Part shown: positions 12,401 to 24,020 of the stretch, piece by piece
Numbering within the stretch: position 1 is the stretch's first letter
How the letters are laid out: every line of letters begins with the position of its first letter
Assembly: GCA_963920765.1 (NCBI GenBank)
Contig: OY987242.1
Span: 20,856,002-20,920,001, forward strand
DNA from: Ulota crispa
Lineage: Eukaryota; Streptophyta; Bryopsida; Orthotrichales; Orthotrichaceae
Length of the DNA: 64,000 bases
Direction of reading: 5' to 3'
Translations under genes and position numbers: made by a program
The notes under the pieces: model-generated
Databases searched by the model: none
What the model was told of the DNA's origin: nothing
The model's input: the letters and a program-made list of their open reading frames with translations, nothing else

Positions 12401-15400
12401 TGCACAAATCGATCAAACCGTCCCCACCAATTAATACCATCCATCATTCATAAGTATCCTGCTTTAAAATTGTTTCTACATAATGTTTGTGAGTAGAATA
12501 TTGTTTACTTTCGCGCATGAAGTCACCACTCCTGCAGCCATTGCTGGATACTGTTAAAAAGTCGGGAATGATGAGTTCAGGAGCTGTTCCCTGGATTACT
12601 CAAACAAAAATTTCGAGTTCAAAAGGCTTACTGCATCATTTTCCTTCAATCAGCGGAATTATGCTTTCCTCTTCGGATATTATTATTAGCCTAGTACCAT
12701 ATTAGGTAAATTGGGAAAAATAGAGGGACTATCTTGTACTCCACTTTAATCTTATAGCTATAAACACCATATTAGTTAAATTGGGAAAAACAGTACATTT
12801 TGGGACTTCTGAAGGATTAAGGTGATCACTTTAATCCAAGTCCAAGCGTTTCTTTTGGTACATGTGCCCTCAGGAAGAATTTGGGAGGGAAAAAATCTTA
12901 GTGGTTCAGATTGAATCTGATACCTTTGAATTTGATTTAAGGTAACTTTTTGGGTTTAAGGTGGAGTACAAAATGGGACCCCTGTTTTTCCCAATTTAGC
13001 TAATATGGTGTTTATAGCTCAAAGTTGTAATTATTTGAAATTCTCGAAGTCAATCATTACACTAAGACTTCACTATTATATAAGAAAGTGTGTGCTTACT
13101 TTTTTGTAATACGCTAAATTGTACATAATGACAAAAATAGTGAATGTCCCAAAAATCCAGAATGTACTATTTTTCGCATGTTACCTAATATGGTATTTAG
13201 GATGTAAATCATTAAGGTGATCATTATGAATTTGAATTCCGAAGAAGTATGCTGCTACTTGGCTTCTCAACACGAATCACAGAACGATTAAATATTCAAA
13301 TATTAACCAAGGGATTTGTTTGGCTTGCCCGAAAAAGGTAAGTCCGAGTCCTGCGTGCTCGTCTTTCATTGCTTGGAGCTTGCGTCTCCGTTTGAAGACG
13401 ATCACTCCCAACAGCAGAAATGCCAGTGCAAACAGCAGACCTCCACCAGTAGAGCTTGCAATGATGTAGATCTTCGCCACGTGGCTGAGCTCTTTCTCTC
13501 TATAAACTCGGAGGGAAGACAAGATGGGTCCATAGTACTGCCCTTGTTTGAACCGTTTGCTGAAAGCTAATGGCCAGCTTCCGTGTCCTCGAAGCTCAAT
13601 TGTTAAAAGCCCCTGGTCCATGGTCTCCGCCTCAAATGTTTCGACAAATGCCAGGAACTGGCCCGGAGCTCTCGCCATGACATCCATTCCTTGAACCCGC
13701 AACCGACCTTGGATCCAGATGTCAAACACTCGTTCGCCAGTGCGTAAATCAGCCACCAACTCGACAAAGCCGAGGGCAACTTTGTATTTCGTGTTGGCAT
13801 GCAAACCATAGATGTAGTATGTGAAAGAATCACCTCCTGTTCTTGCCGTGGTGTACAGGAGCCATATGGGGAGAGCGTCCACGTTGGCTGGAGCTTGGGT
13901 CCTGTTTAGCCTGAAACCCCCATCGACTCCTGTTGTGCTCAAAGACCAAGATGCTGACGGCGAGGTCTTGAACATTCCTACTGAATTGTCAACAGTTACA
14001 ACATCTGCTTCAAATCCCTGGAGTGCAAGACCTCCCACGTTTATGGCCACGCCCTCGTTGGTGCCGGCGTGATACTCCGTGCAATTTGGATCCTGCAAAA
14101 CAATCAACCAAGTTTAACTTCATTCTCAACAGTGACAGTGCACTATTTTCTGCCTTGTGATCCCATTCCACCCATAGTTGTCACATTTGACCGCCCGTCT
14201 ATGTGCTTGCCTGTACGCCCAAAGTGCCCAATTGAGCTTATGGTTTGTATATGTTGGTGACTCTTAGTGTTGCCGAAATGAATTCAAAATGTGAATTTGA
14301 AACAATATCAAGCAGTAAAAATGAAAAATAATATTTTGATTTTTCCTATTTAAGTCAAAAACCCTAAAAATGCCCTAAAAAATACAAAATGATGGACAAA
14401 TCTGTCTATGCTATCCATTTTGTGAGTCTGCCTATGATAACTAAATCTAACCCAAAGTAACAACGATGACTCCACCTTCTCTTAGCATTTGATCACATCA
14501 TTTCATTATATTTCTAGAATAGAAATTAAAGCTAGATGGAGCAGAACATCTGTCCACCCCTTTGTATGATCATTTTTTAAGAAGACTTTGTCACGTATGT
14601 CTATGACTAATCGGATTGCCTCAGTGCCAAAATTGGGATATATTCAATTGCACAAAGAAATACACTATATTCAATTTAGTTCCATATTCATTAAATTGGG
14701 AAAACCAGATTCCCAAGTTGTACTCCCCTTACACCTAGAGCTAGGTTTAAGGTGGTCACCTTAAACTCCCAAAATTAGGGTTTCTTCCCAAATTAACGAA
14801 TATGGCGTTGCTAGTTCTGGACTATAAAGACAAATATGATGTGTACGTGGTCATGGTGATCAACAAATTCTGAAGTCAAAGCCATCATCAAAAACTAAAT
14901 TCTTCAACACTGAACTAGCCTCCTATTGAAGGATCATTCTCCTAATACAATTTATAAGGTCAAAGATCAACATTCACTTCCAGTTATTCTTCACCTTTCC
15001 AGCTTAAAGTACATTTTTTTGTTTTTTTGTTTTTGAACTTTGCACTAGCCATAGTTTGTTATATACGGCATGAACACAAATCAGAGCTGCCGGGGATTTT
15101 TTTTTCAGAGCCTTTTGCTTGGCGAAGTGTCGATGTCGTAAATCTCTGCCAAATTAACGAAACTGACATCTTTTTGTGAAAAAAAACCTGCTGGAATAGA
15201 ACAATGCGTACTGTTCACAAGTCATGTGCACTATTAAACGTTTGGCGTTCGACTAAATCCATGTTCATGGTGGGATTGATGTATGTAGCATGTAAATGGA
15301 TTATAGGAGAATACTCAGCAACCAAAAGTAGCAACAAAATTTGATTTACTCCTAACATACGTTTAAATATCTACCCAGCTCGTTTGAGAGAGTCCGAAGT

Positions 15401-18095
15401 ATTACATGATCATGTACTTAGAAAAGAAGGAAAATTGTGAGATAATGAAGAACTAGGTTATGGCGAGAATTACCTGGGGATGGCAAGTGAAGAGGCCAAA
15501 ACCAGGATGTGAAACATCGTGGTCTGAAACATTGAGGGAGTTGAACGAAAGGTTGATCTGGGCATAGCTTTTAGTTGCCTTGTTTGTAACTTCTGCAGGC
15601 ACGTTTCCAGTCAAAGAGTTCTTCGCAAGATCTAGAAATTGCAAACTACTCGACAGTCCCATGGCACTCGGAATTGGTCCAGAGAACTCGTTGTAGCTCA
15701 TGAGCAGCAGGCTGAGGTTGGAAGGGAACATGGTGTTAGGTTCCAAAACCGGACCCTTGAATGAGTTGTAGCTCAAGCTCACATTTACTAGTGACATGCA
15801 AGAATTGAAAACGTCATTGCTTGGGAACGTTCCACTAAAATTATTCTCCTGTTGATACCAGCCAACCAAACACACACGCATCAGCCTTTTATCATGACGT
15901 TACAGAGATAAATCTCAACAGAGTAGCTAACAGACAACACCATATTAGGTAAATGGGGAAAAACAGTACATTTTGGGATTTTCATTATTTCTGCCATTAT
16001 GTACAATTTAATATATTACAAAAAAACAAGCATGCACTTTCTTGTATTGCCTACAAGAATTTCAAAAAATTACAACTTTTAGCTATAGTTACATGCCTAC
16101 ATTTCCTGTATGTATGTAAGAATAGGGTAGAGTACAATTTGGTCCCAGCCTCCGTTTTTCTCAATTAACCGAATGCGGTGTTAGCTGCTTAGTAAGCAAA
16201 TAAACCGGACTATGGAACTCAATCGAGGTTTAGTGATCTAACCTGAAGAAATAGCCCCTTCAAGCCCGCCCAATTGGCAAACATGCTTCCGTTAATACCG
16301 CCACTGAAGTTGTTACCCTGCAAATGGAGGTGCTGCAGATTTGATAATCGACCTAAAGTGGAAGGAAGCGAACCGGAGAGAGAGTTGTTATACAACAAAA
16401 GAGTTGTCAAGTTCGTCAAACCGCCGATCTCAACAGGTATTTCTCCGGTCAGCCGGTTATTGTACAGGGACAAAGAGGTGAGACTGTCCAAATTGCCGAG
16501 AGATGGTGGAATGGCACCGGAGAATTGATTCATCCCCAGTTGCAAGTTTTTGAGCTGCTTCAGGTCTCCAATGGCGTCAGGGATGGGACCCGAGAGGTTA
16601 CTCCTGAGAAAGGACAGAGAAGTCAGTTGCTGCCAGGCACTCACTAAATGGTTCGGTAATCCTCCCGTCAACGTCGTGTTGTCGATATTTAGAAACTGCA
16701 AGTTCACCAACTTGGCAAAGCTTTCTGGGATGGAGCCCGTGAAGTTGTTGGCGCCGAGATTCAGGCTCGTGAGGTTCATGCTTCCTAAACATGCTGGAAG
16801 GTCTTGGCTGAAATGGTTGTCAAAAAGTAGCAATATCTGCAAGGACTTTGATTCACAGAACTGGTCTACCGACCCTGTCAACTGGTTGTCAGCCAAATTT
16901 ATGCTCGTGAGCTTCGGAAGGCGAGCCACTTCAGGCGGCACGGGGCCAACCAGTTGATTTCCTCGAAAGTTAAGATCTTCTAAGTGGATGAGTTGGCCCA
17001 TGCTTGCAGGGATAGAGCCTCCCAAGCTCGACGTGGCCGCGTCTCCTTTCTGGAAGATATAGAGGGATTTCAGAGTTGTTAAGTTGGAGATGACCTGGAG
17101 GAAGTTGTCCGGGTAGCCTCCTTCCATGTCTGGCACATAAATTTGGATAATGAACTGATATGGTGAGCCTCCATCGCAGGAGACGCCTACCCAGCTGTTG
17201 TTGTTCATGCAGATATCTCTGGTGGTGATGGTCGTGTCGCTGATATTGGGTTTTGTTCCATGCTGTCTCCATACCACTGGCCACACGTGCATGCTGTAAA
17301 ATGTAGCCATTTGGCCGGGGTCGGTAGGATTTCCAATAGGTGCCTAGGATTAATCGACACCCCATACGAGAGCATTGTCAGTTTGCAAATCAACTAATTC
17401 GTATAGACCTATACATAGCACGGGACCTTGACTGAAGCTAGCAATTTCAAGTCTGAGTACGATGAATCGAAGAACTCAAGGAATGTATGGTCATTCGAAC
17501 TCACAGGTGCTGGAGCTGGTGCCTTGGCTGGTGCTACAACTGCTGCTTGTGCAGTAGACGACGTGCACGACCGAGGACTTGAAGCAGCAATTATACAGAG
17601 GCATACAAAATTTACACGATGTATTGTAGTAAACCAGTTTTTCCTGCAGTTGACACAGGATTAATGAAAGAATTTAGTAACCAATATATGTCTGACCAAG
17701 AGCTGCTGAATTATTCCATGACTTTTTAGGGGGATCGAAGGTCTTCAAGAACATCGCAGGAAAGAATGAATGACACTCAGGACTAGAAATGATACAAGGC
17801 AGTCATCAAAATATACCGCAGTGGATTAAAGGGATTTCTCTTGACAGGGTCGATTTATGCATTTGAAGCCTCGGAAGTTTTCAGGCAAGCTCCCATTTAA
17901 AAGCCCTTACTTTTCGGGGTGACATTTTGCAAAACTTGACAGGTACTTTTACCAGAATAAACTGTACTGACGTGAAAGCAATGTACAAGTACAATTAAAA
18001 GAAATCAGTGCTTCGAACCTTGATCTCCTACACATGATGTCCACTTTCAGGACCTTGCGGAGTCTCGGGTTTGAACGCTTCTGCAACTTCTCCAT
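9417..18095 (-). CDS. LRR-malectin receptor-like kinase (LRR-VIII-like)
   Basis: Exons on the minus strand: 18095-18019 (tentative), 17643-17505, 17343-16243, 15848-15474, 14092-13308, 12394-12062, 11830-11616, 10912-10614, 9677-9417. Phases agree throughout, giving about 1194 residues. Order: hydrophobic signal (FVCLCIIAA), Pro/Ala linker, about 15 LRRs, a malectin-like domain (about residues 565-761), a transmembrane helix (about 772-797) with KRRRK stop-transfer, then kinase. Kinase motifs present: G-loop [13 protein letters not shown] lysine (about 865), [11 protein letters not shown] (about 981), GTRGYLAPE. It should be an active RD-type Ser/Thr kinase at the plasma membrane; the ligand is unknown. 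The tail exon ([14 protein letters not shown], stop 9417) follows a 936-bp intron; without that splice the frame stops at 10551. The donor after exon 5 is uncertain (GTTAAT at 13307 or a GC donor slightly upstream). Confidence 0.88.
9853..10248. mobile_element. Possible foldback MITE in receptor-kinase intron 8
   Basis: Outer ends GGGACAGTCACACCTTCTCC and the inverse of GGTGTGGCTACCCC are imperfectly complementary, with further inverted patches inside. It lies wholly within the last intron. Class unknown and only one copy seen. Confidence 0.4.
10430..10562 (-). repeat. Inverted copy of the DGS1-intron repeat
   Basis: Reverse complement of about 358-530 with scattered substitutions. It lies in the last intron of the receptor kinase and supplies the TAA at 10551-10553 that would end an unspliced transcript. 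Confidence 0.75.
12693..13199. mobile_element. AACACC-family MITE (subfamily A), carrying a nested MITE
   Basis: Ends ACCATATTAGGTAAATTGGG and the inverse of TTACCTAATATGGT. Its interior (GTACATAATGACAAAAATAG and AAAGTTGTAATTATTTGAAA) matches, in reverse, the elements at 15936-16182 and 19432-19680. It is split by a second element at about 12771-13014. It sits in receptor-kinase intron 5. Confidence 0.8.
12771..13014. mobile_element. AACACC-family MITE (subfamily B) nested in another
   Basis: Ends AAACACCATATTAGTTAAAT and ATTTAGCTAATATGGTGTTT. The interior (CTTAGTGGTTCAGATTGAATC and GGTAACTTTTTGGGTTTAAGG patches) is shared with copies at 20585, 22612, 23774 and 41048. Confidence 0.82.
14681..14810. 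mobile_element. Short AACACC-family MITE in receptor-kinase intron 4
   Basis: About 130 bp, bounded by CCATATTCATTAAATTGGG and the inverse CCCAAATTAACGAATATGG. It is internally deleted relative to the longer members and most like the copy at 18776-18890 (both carry CCAGATTCCCAAGTTGTAC). Confidence 0.75.
15936..16182. mobile_element. AACACC-family MITE (subfamily A) in receptor-kinase intron 3
   Basis: AACACCATATTAGGTAAATG at one end and the inverse CGAATGCGGTGTT at the other, with the subfamily A interior (ATTATGTACAATTTAATATA). It lies 61 bp from the end of the LRR exon. Confidence 0.83.
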
Positions 18096-18775
18096 CTAGG
18101 AATACCACAAGTCGTCACATGATTTCAATAAATAACGCAGGCATTTATATAAGCTCAAAATTTAAAGATGGACTAGGCAGTGTAAAAGTTGCTCTGATAC
18201 TGAATGAAAAATGACACTCGAGTTGTCATTTAGCTGATAGGAACGACAACTTTCGTGTCATTCGAATTTCGAAGCTGTGACCTCATTCTGACCCAACCTA
18301 CAAAGGCAGTCTTGAGTCAGCCTTGTTCACAGAAATAACATGCTGAGCAACTAGGGTGGTGAAATGAGGGATGTTAATTTTATCACAGGTTCTACTTACG
18401 TGTTCCCAACGGTACCAACTGCATAATTATTCTGGAGTCTATATAAATGGTTGAGATGGTCTTGTTCAATCAAGGGTCTCAAAAGAAAGGTAGTATGTTA
18501 ACGCTAAAGGAGGACAAGGTTACGAGACATAATTATGCTCATCAGAATCCAATGTTTGGATGCCACCTCAACAAAAGAGGCTCCTCTGAGTTTATTTGAA
18601 AATGGTCCACGAGCTAATCTGAGGCTTCTCTCAACTAGAGCATTTTTGAGTGCCACATAATTATAGTATCCTCGGCTTACAGCCGCAAACAATTCCGCCC
18701 TCTGCATTCTGTATTTCGAGATAATAGTGTCACTCAATTCAAACAATCCTTCCAGAAATCTTATAGATTACATAA

Positions 18776-18890
18776 AACACCATTAAATTGGGAAAACCAG
18801 ATTCCCAAGTTGTACCCTAATGGTCAGTTTAAAGCTAGTCAACTTAAACCCAAAATGTTACAAAATTCCCAATTTAATGAATCTGGTGTT
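18776..18890. mobile_element. Short AACACC-family MITE
   Basis: Ends AACACCATTAAATTGGGAAA and the inverse TTCCCAATTTAATGAATCTGG then TGTT; 115 bp, with CCAGATTCCCAAGTTGTACC as in 14681-14810. Confidence 0.78.
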
Positions 18891-19431
18891 ATAATGAGAA
18901 ATAGCTCTTAGTCTGCTCGAACAGATAGTTCAATTTATGTGCAACCCTATTTTGAACTAAGGACAATATCCAAGGTCGAAATGCAGTTCGTAATTAAGAC
19001 GAAATTACAAATTTTCACTTTAAAACCTGCTAGAGAGTAGAGATCACATGCGAAGAGCCTGAGAGCCCCGTTCCAATAGGAGATTGGCCACAGCTGGCCG
19101 CAGTAGATCAGAAGTGGTCATACGTTTGGAAAGTAACCACGACGTCTGCTTTCCCAAGATATATACACCCAGATGCTCATACCAATGAGAATGGCAATTC
19201 TCAAAGAGCCAGGACAGTCAAATCCTAAACGTACTGAGCTCGAAATTAATGTATAGATCTGAGGTTCCAAACGGTCCACGCCTTAAAATTTGCCCATCTC
19301 TCGAAAAATTGCAAGTGTAAAACAATGACGATCAGCAGTAAGTTAGTGCTACCGATCGACATAATAACTGATTCAGATCTAGGTAACTTGCGAGAAAGGG
19401 AAACTTGGTGAAACGAACGCTCAGAGGTTAG

Positions 19432-19680
19432 AACACCATATTAGGTAAATTGGGAAAAACATTACATTCTCGGACTTTCACTATGTCATTATGTACAATT
19501 TAGCATATTACAAAAAACAGCCTTGCATTTTCTTGTACAATAGTGAAGTCTCAACGATTGCCTCCAAGAATTTCATTTAACTACAACTTTGAGCTATAAC
19601 TATGCCTACATTTATTATAATTATGTAAGATTAAGGTGGAGTACAAAATGGTCCCAGCCTCAGTTTTTCATATTGTGTGA
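19432..19680. mobile_element. AACACC-family MITE (subfamily A)
   Basis: Begins AACACCATATTAGGTAAATT. The interior matches 15936-16182 (GTCATTATGTACAATTTAGC, GGTCCCAGCCTCAGTTTTTC). The right terminus has decayed. Confidence 0.75.
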
Positions 19681-20039
19681 ATAAGCACAGCACCTGGCAC
19701 AGCATAAGCCGCATGCATAACCCTGGGTAGATTGAATTGAAGAATTCCAAGTCACACTGTTCAAGCATGGAAAGCCTTCTCAACTTGCAATCACTTGACA
19801 GTGAAGTTCTTCTAGTAAACTGACCCAGTCCAAACCTGCGGATCGAATCGATAAATATATGTTTTTGGCAAAAAACTCACCTGGGAAGCTAGCTAGGTGA
19901 TCACTCGGGATCTCCCATTCCAAAAAGAAAAATTCAGTCACCCGGGCTATCACCGGCCTTCGAGCCCTGCAACTCCTCTAGTTAGAACATCATTCTGCAA
20001 ATATTGGCTTGCAGCGTTGGGCCTAGCCTCTTGCTGTCA

Positions 20040-20290
20040 CATCCTGCTAACTAATTAAGGTGATTATCCCCGCCCAACGACGATACGGACAGACACTAAT
20101 AACAAACTCTCCAGACAAGCTGAGACCCACATGCATCCTGCTAACTAAGGTGATCATATTTTCCTGTCGACGATACGTACACACACTAACAAACTGTCCT
20201 GACGAGCTGAGACCCACATCCTGCTAAGGTGATCATACAGACACAGACTAGTAACAAACTGTCCTGGCGAGCTAGCTGAGATGTTGGAGA
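20040..20290 (+). repeat. Three tandem copies of an approximately 85-bp unit
   Basis: Three successive degenerate copies share ATCCTGCTAACTAAGGTGAT, CGACGATACG, ACACACTAACAAACTGTCC and GAGCTGAGACCCACAT. The last copy is shortened. No inverted ends. Confidence 0.75.
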
Positions 20291-20584
20291 TTCCCTCGCC
20301 ACGAGATGAGCGAAGTCCCCTTCGATCCCTCCATTTCAGGTTCGTGATCTGAGCTGCCGGCGCGACAGTTTGACGGAGAATTGAAGGTCGCCGTTCGTAG
20401 AAGTCCTGGTCAAGGGGAGTCTGAGATGGAAGTTGACAATGGAGGTAACCACGCCCTTGACTTTGGTGTCCCTGGCTACTACTGTCTCGGAATGTTGAGT
20501 TTCACTGATACCGACTTGGAATTGGCCAGCACTTGTGAGTTGTGACAGCCGGACAAAACAGACATGAACGTCCAGGACGCCAGG

Positions 20585-20868
20585 ACGCCATATTCGTTTA
20601 TTTGGGAACTATGTTCGAATTTGGGACTTCTGAAAGTTTAAGGTGATCACTTCAAACCCAAACTCAGTTCTAGGCTTAAGTAACGTTTTTTTGGATACAC
20701 GTACCCTCACCTGAGAGGAGGAATTTGATAGGGAAAAAATCTTAGTAGCTCAGACTGAATCTAATACCTTCAAATCTGGTTTCAAATCTGGTTTAAGGTA
20801 ACTTTTTGGGTTTAATGTGAAGTTCAATTTGGAAACAGCGTTTTCTCAATCTGATGAATGTGGCGTTT
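20585..20868. mobile_element. AACACC-family MITE (subfamily B)
   Basis: Ends CGCCATATTCGTTTATTTGGG-like and the inverse CTGATGAATGTGGCG, with the conserved B interior (CACCTGAGAGGAGGAATTTG, AATCTTAGTAGCTCAGACTG). Confidence 0.8.
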
Positions 20869-21038
20869 CCTTCACTGCCCTTAACTTACTGTACCAAAAA
20901 AAAATGCAATGGATGTCACGAGGTCTCTGTTGAGTATGGGTCCTCGTCGTTTTATACCATTTCTTTCTGCACTAGCGCTTCTGCAGGTACTTCTTTCGTG
21001 ACCCAACAGCCGTTTCAAGTTTCAACGCGCAGTCACGC

Positions 21039-21268
21039 ATTATTCATTAAATTGAGAAAAAGCTTACATATTGGGTGGGACGTTTGAATTTTTCATTTTT
21101 AAGAGTTTTTAGGTGATTTTTAGAGTGAATATTGTGATATTTCTTCCAAGCCTTACAAGAATTATTAACAAATCTACTTCAAATCATCAAAATATTGTCA
21201 GAAATGTGAAATTTAGTATTCCCAAAATACGTTTTGGTGTTTTTCCCAATTTAATGAAGAATGCGAGC
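21039..21268. mobile_element. Degraded AACACC-family MITE
   Basis: ATTATTCATTAAATTGAGAAA on the left and TTTTTCCCAATTTAATGAAG on the right form an inverted pair; the interior differs from subfamilies A and B. Confidence 0.6.
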
Positions 21269-21537
21269 TCTCTCTCTTATGATTGTTGGGTAATTGGGTG
21301 TGTCACAAATGATACTTTTGCAAATTGTTGAGTCAATCCAAGTTCCAAAATACCACATTAAACTCAAAGGTAGGAGGCTCATAAAACTAACCATCTAAGG
21401 GAAAGATGACGTTTGTACTAAAATAAAGTCAAATTAGCAATTTGGAAATATTTTTGGTGGAAAAGTCAAAGTAAGAATAGTTTTATGACAGCATGACTAT
21501 TCAAAATGAAATTTTATGAGTTGGTATGAATTAAACG

Positions 21538-21855
21538 TGTTATTCATTAATTTGGGAAAACGATGGGTACCATTTTGTATCTCACCTTAATCCAAAATAT
21601 TCACCTAATTTGAATTAAGGAGGTCACTTGAATCCTAGCTGATGAACTATGTCCAAAATTTTAGAAGTTAATGAACTTTTTGTCCAAAAATAGCTTATTT
21701 ATGGATGATATGGATGATATGGATGATATAAATCTCATTTCATTGGAAAACAGTCAAACAGATTCCCAATTCAATGAATATGACGTTCTTCATGGAAAAA
21801 AAAGTCCAAAATCCCATTTTGTAAGCATTTTCCCAAATTAACGAATAACGTGATA
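21538..21855. mobile_element. AACACC-family MITE, one or two overlapping copies
   Basis: Starts TATTCATTAATTTGGGAAAA. Two candidate right ends exist: CCCAATTCAATGAATATGACG near 21786 and TTTTCCCAAATTAACGAATAA near 21848. A small tandem (ATGGATGAT)3 lies at about 21705-21728. Confidence 0.65.
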
Positions 21856-22083
21856 TTAACTACAAACTATCAAAGCAAAAGGTGCATAGGTATCTATTCT
21901 TGATTATAGGTTGTAGCAAAAATGTGCAAGCACCCATTGCATATTCCAATGCTCAAGTATAATTGAAAACAAGTTTTTGTTCATTTTAGTATAACATATA
22001 TCTATGTTTTATTGAAAGAAAAAACTCAACACAATTATGGCCAATAAGCACACTTAATGGTAGCTCATGTCATTCTCTTGAGG

Positions 22084-22454
22084 CAGGGTTGTTACTTCGG
22101 GCGAGTTGAGGCTGTCGGACAGCACGGATGGGCGGACGCATCAGACAGCACAAGCGGACAAATCAGCCAAACGGGCGGATTAGGGCATTTATAGGTAGTT
22201 TTTTACCTAAAAATGGAAGAATCAAATTATAAATTTTCATTTTTATTACATGATATGGCTTTGAATCCATGCTTTGACTTCATGTTGGCAACAATGAGTG
22301 TCACTAGCATGTACAAAGTAAGTTTTTTTTATCATTTTGGACCATTTTTTAAAGTCAACTATGAGTTGACTTTATCAGACGGACCATGACCTCAATCAAA
22401 CACTTCGCACATACAGGCGGGCAGGCAGACGGGCGGCCCAATGTAACAACCATG
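22084..22454. mobile_element. hAT-type MITE with 8-bp target duplication
   Basis: Termini CAGGGTTGTTACTTCGGGC and the inverse of GGGCGGCCCAATGTAACAACCATG-like sequence form a hAT-like inverted repeat. It is flanked by identical TCTTGAGG at 22076-22083 and 22455-22462. The ends are GC-rich (GGGCGGA, GGCGGGCAGGC) in an AT-rich context. No transposase is encoded. Confidence 0.88.
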
Positions 22455-22611
22455 TCTTGAGGTTCTAAAACTGTGCATGCACAAATACAATTTCTAAATA
22501 AAGAAAGTGTCATCCATTTAGAAGACTTGGTGCACCATTTTAGTGACCCCTACCTGAACAATTTATAATACCCAAAAGCATTTAGAGCCTCAGACCTTAT
22601 CGGCAGTTTTT

Positions 22612-22867
22612 AACACCATATTAGGTAAAGTGGGAAAAAGGGTATAATTTGGGACTTTCATACTTGCTTTCAAAAGTTTGAGATGATCTCCTCAAACCAA
22701 GCTCAGTATTTTTTTTTGCACACGTGTCCTCACTTGAGAGGAGGGATTTGCGAGGGAAAAAATCTTAGTGGCTCAAACTGAATCTAATACCTTTGAATCT
22801 AACTTTTTGAGTTTGGGGGGAAAACAAAGTGGGACACCCTTTTTTCCCAATTTACCTAATATGGTAA
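22612..22867. mobile_element. AACACC-family MITE (subfamily B)
   Basis: AACACCATATTAGGTAAAGT left and CCCAATTTACCTAATATGGT right, with the B interior (CACTTGAGAGGAGGGATTTG). Confidence 0.82.
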
Positions 22868-23773
22868 TTTTTATTCTCAAAAGCTTTTCGTTGCATTTCA
22901 GCATTACAATTACAAATCCAAAAAAATCACAAAATAGCATAGTATGCAACTAACGCAGCATTTTGAACGAGATTTTGAATCTGTCCATGTTGCTTTGCAC
23001 ATGAGATTAGTAAAAAGTATTAAGTGCAAAATCTACTCTTAAGTCTTATGGGCAGCAGGCGGCAGCCGTTCATAACATAAGGTAGTACGTTCGAAAACCG
23101 CCCATGTAAGGGCTGCAGCACAAGTCGTTTCATATTTTTTGAAGCATTTTTGAGTTATTTATGAATTCTCAAAGTGCATAGGTCATAGATCCCTATTATT
23201 AACCTTAAACTTTCCAAGAATCGTTCACTTGCAAGTTGTGAAGAGATTTGAGAAAGTAAGGAGAATGATTGGCTCTTGCAATTAAAAACAATTTTTTTCC
23301 ATGCATTCAATAAGTTGTAAGAGGATAATGTAAGAACCACTAGTGCACCATTTCAGAACAAGCTATTGGATGGTTTGAAATGAGCAAATGATTTTTGAGC
23401 GTACTACCTTACCACTTGAACCGCATATTTTCTCAAAGTTTGATAAACTCTAATTTAACTTTTGCCATTGCCATTCTTAAATTTACATCTAATGCCTCAG
23501 AAGTCAAACTATATTGTAACAATGATTTAATGTGATTTTGAGGGAGAATTGAGTAGCGTCACTTACAATTAGCGGCGTAAGTTAGAAGTTGGCCATGTGA
23601 AGGTATCTTTAATTTCAACATGGTCTACATTGAAAATATTCACTATCCAAGGCTTCCAAGCTTGTTGCACTTTTAAGCTATTTCAAAAATGGTTATACTT
23701 TCTAGATTTTTCTTTGTGACCAATTAGAAAATTAACTACAATAATGTGTATGTGACTATGCATTAAAATATGG

Positions 23774-24020
23774 AACACCATGTTCGTTAATTTGGAAAAA
23801 CGGGTCATTTTGGGACTTTTAGATTTTGATATGAAGGTTTTAGGTGGCCTCCTAAAATCTACATGTGTCCTCACTTGAGAGGAGGAATTTGCAAGAGAAT
23901 AAATCTTACGGGCTTAGACTGAATCTGATACCTTCGAATTTGGTTTAAAGTAACTTTTTGGATTTAAGGTGAAGTACAAAGTGGGACACCTGTTTTTCCC
24001 AAATTAACAAATATGGTGTT
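23774..24020. mobile_element. AACACC-family MITE (subfamily B)
   Basis: AACACCATGTTCGTTAATTT left and CCCAAATTAACAAATATGGT then GTT right, with the B interior (GTCCTCACTTGAGAGGAGGA). Confidence 0.84.

Larger units (their letters stand above)
18096..22083. other. Upstream of the receptor kinase; repeats, no supported gene
   Basis: The moderately GC-richer patch at 20280-20560 could be promoter or leader DNA, but nothing decides this. A minus-strand open frame at 18746-18504 (80 codons, contains YNYVALKNALVERSLRLARG) looks protein-like but has no domain I recognise and no splice partners I can support. The rest is mostly MITEs listed separately. Confidence 0.45.
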
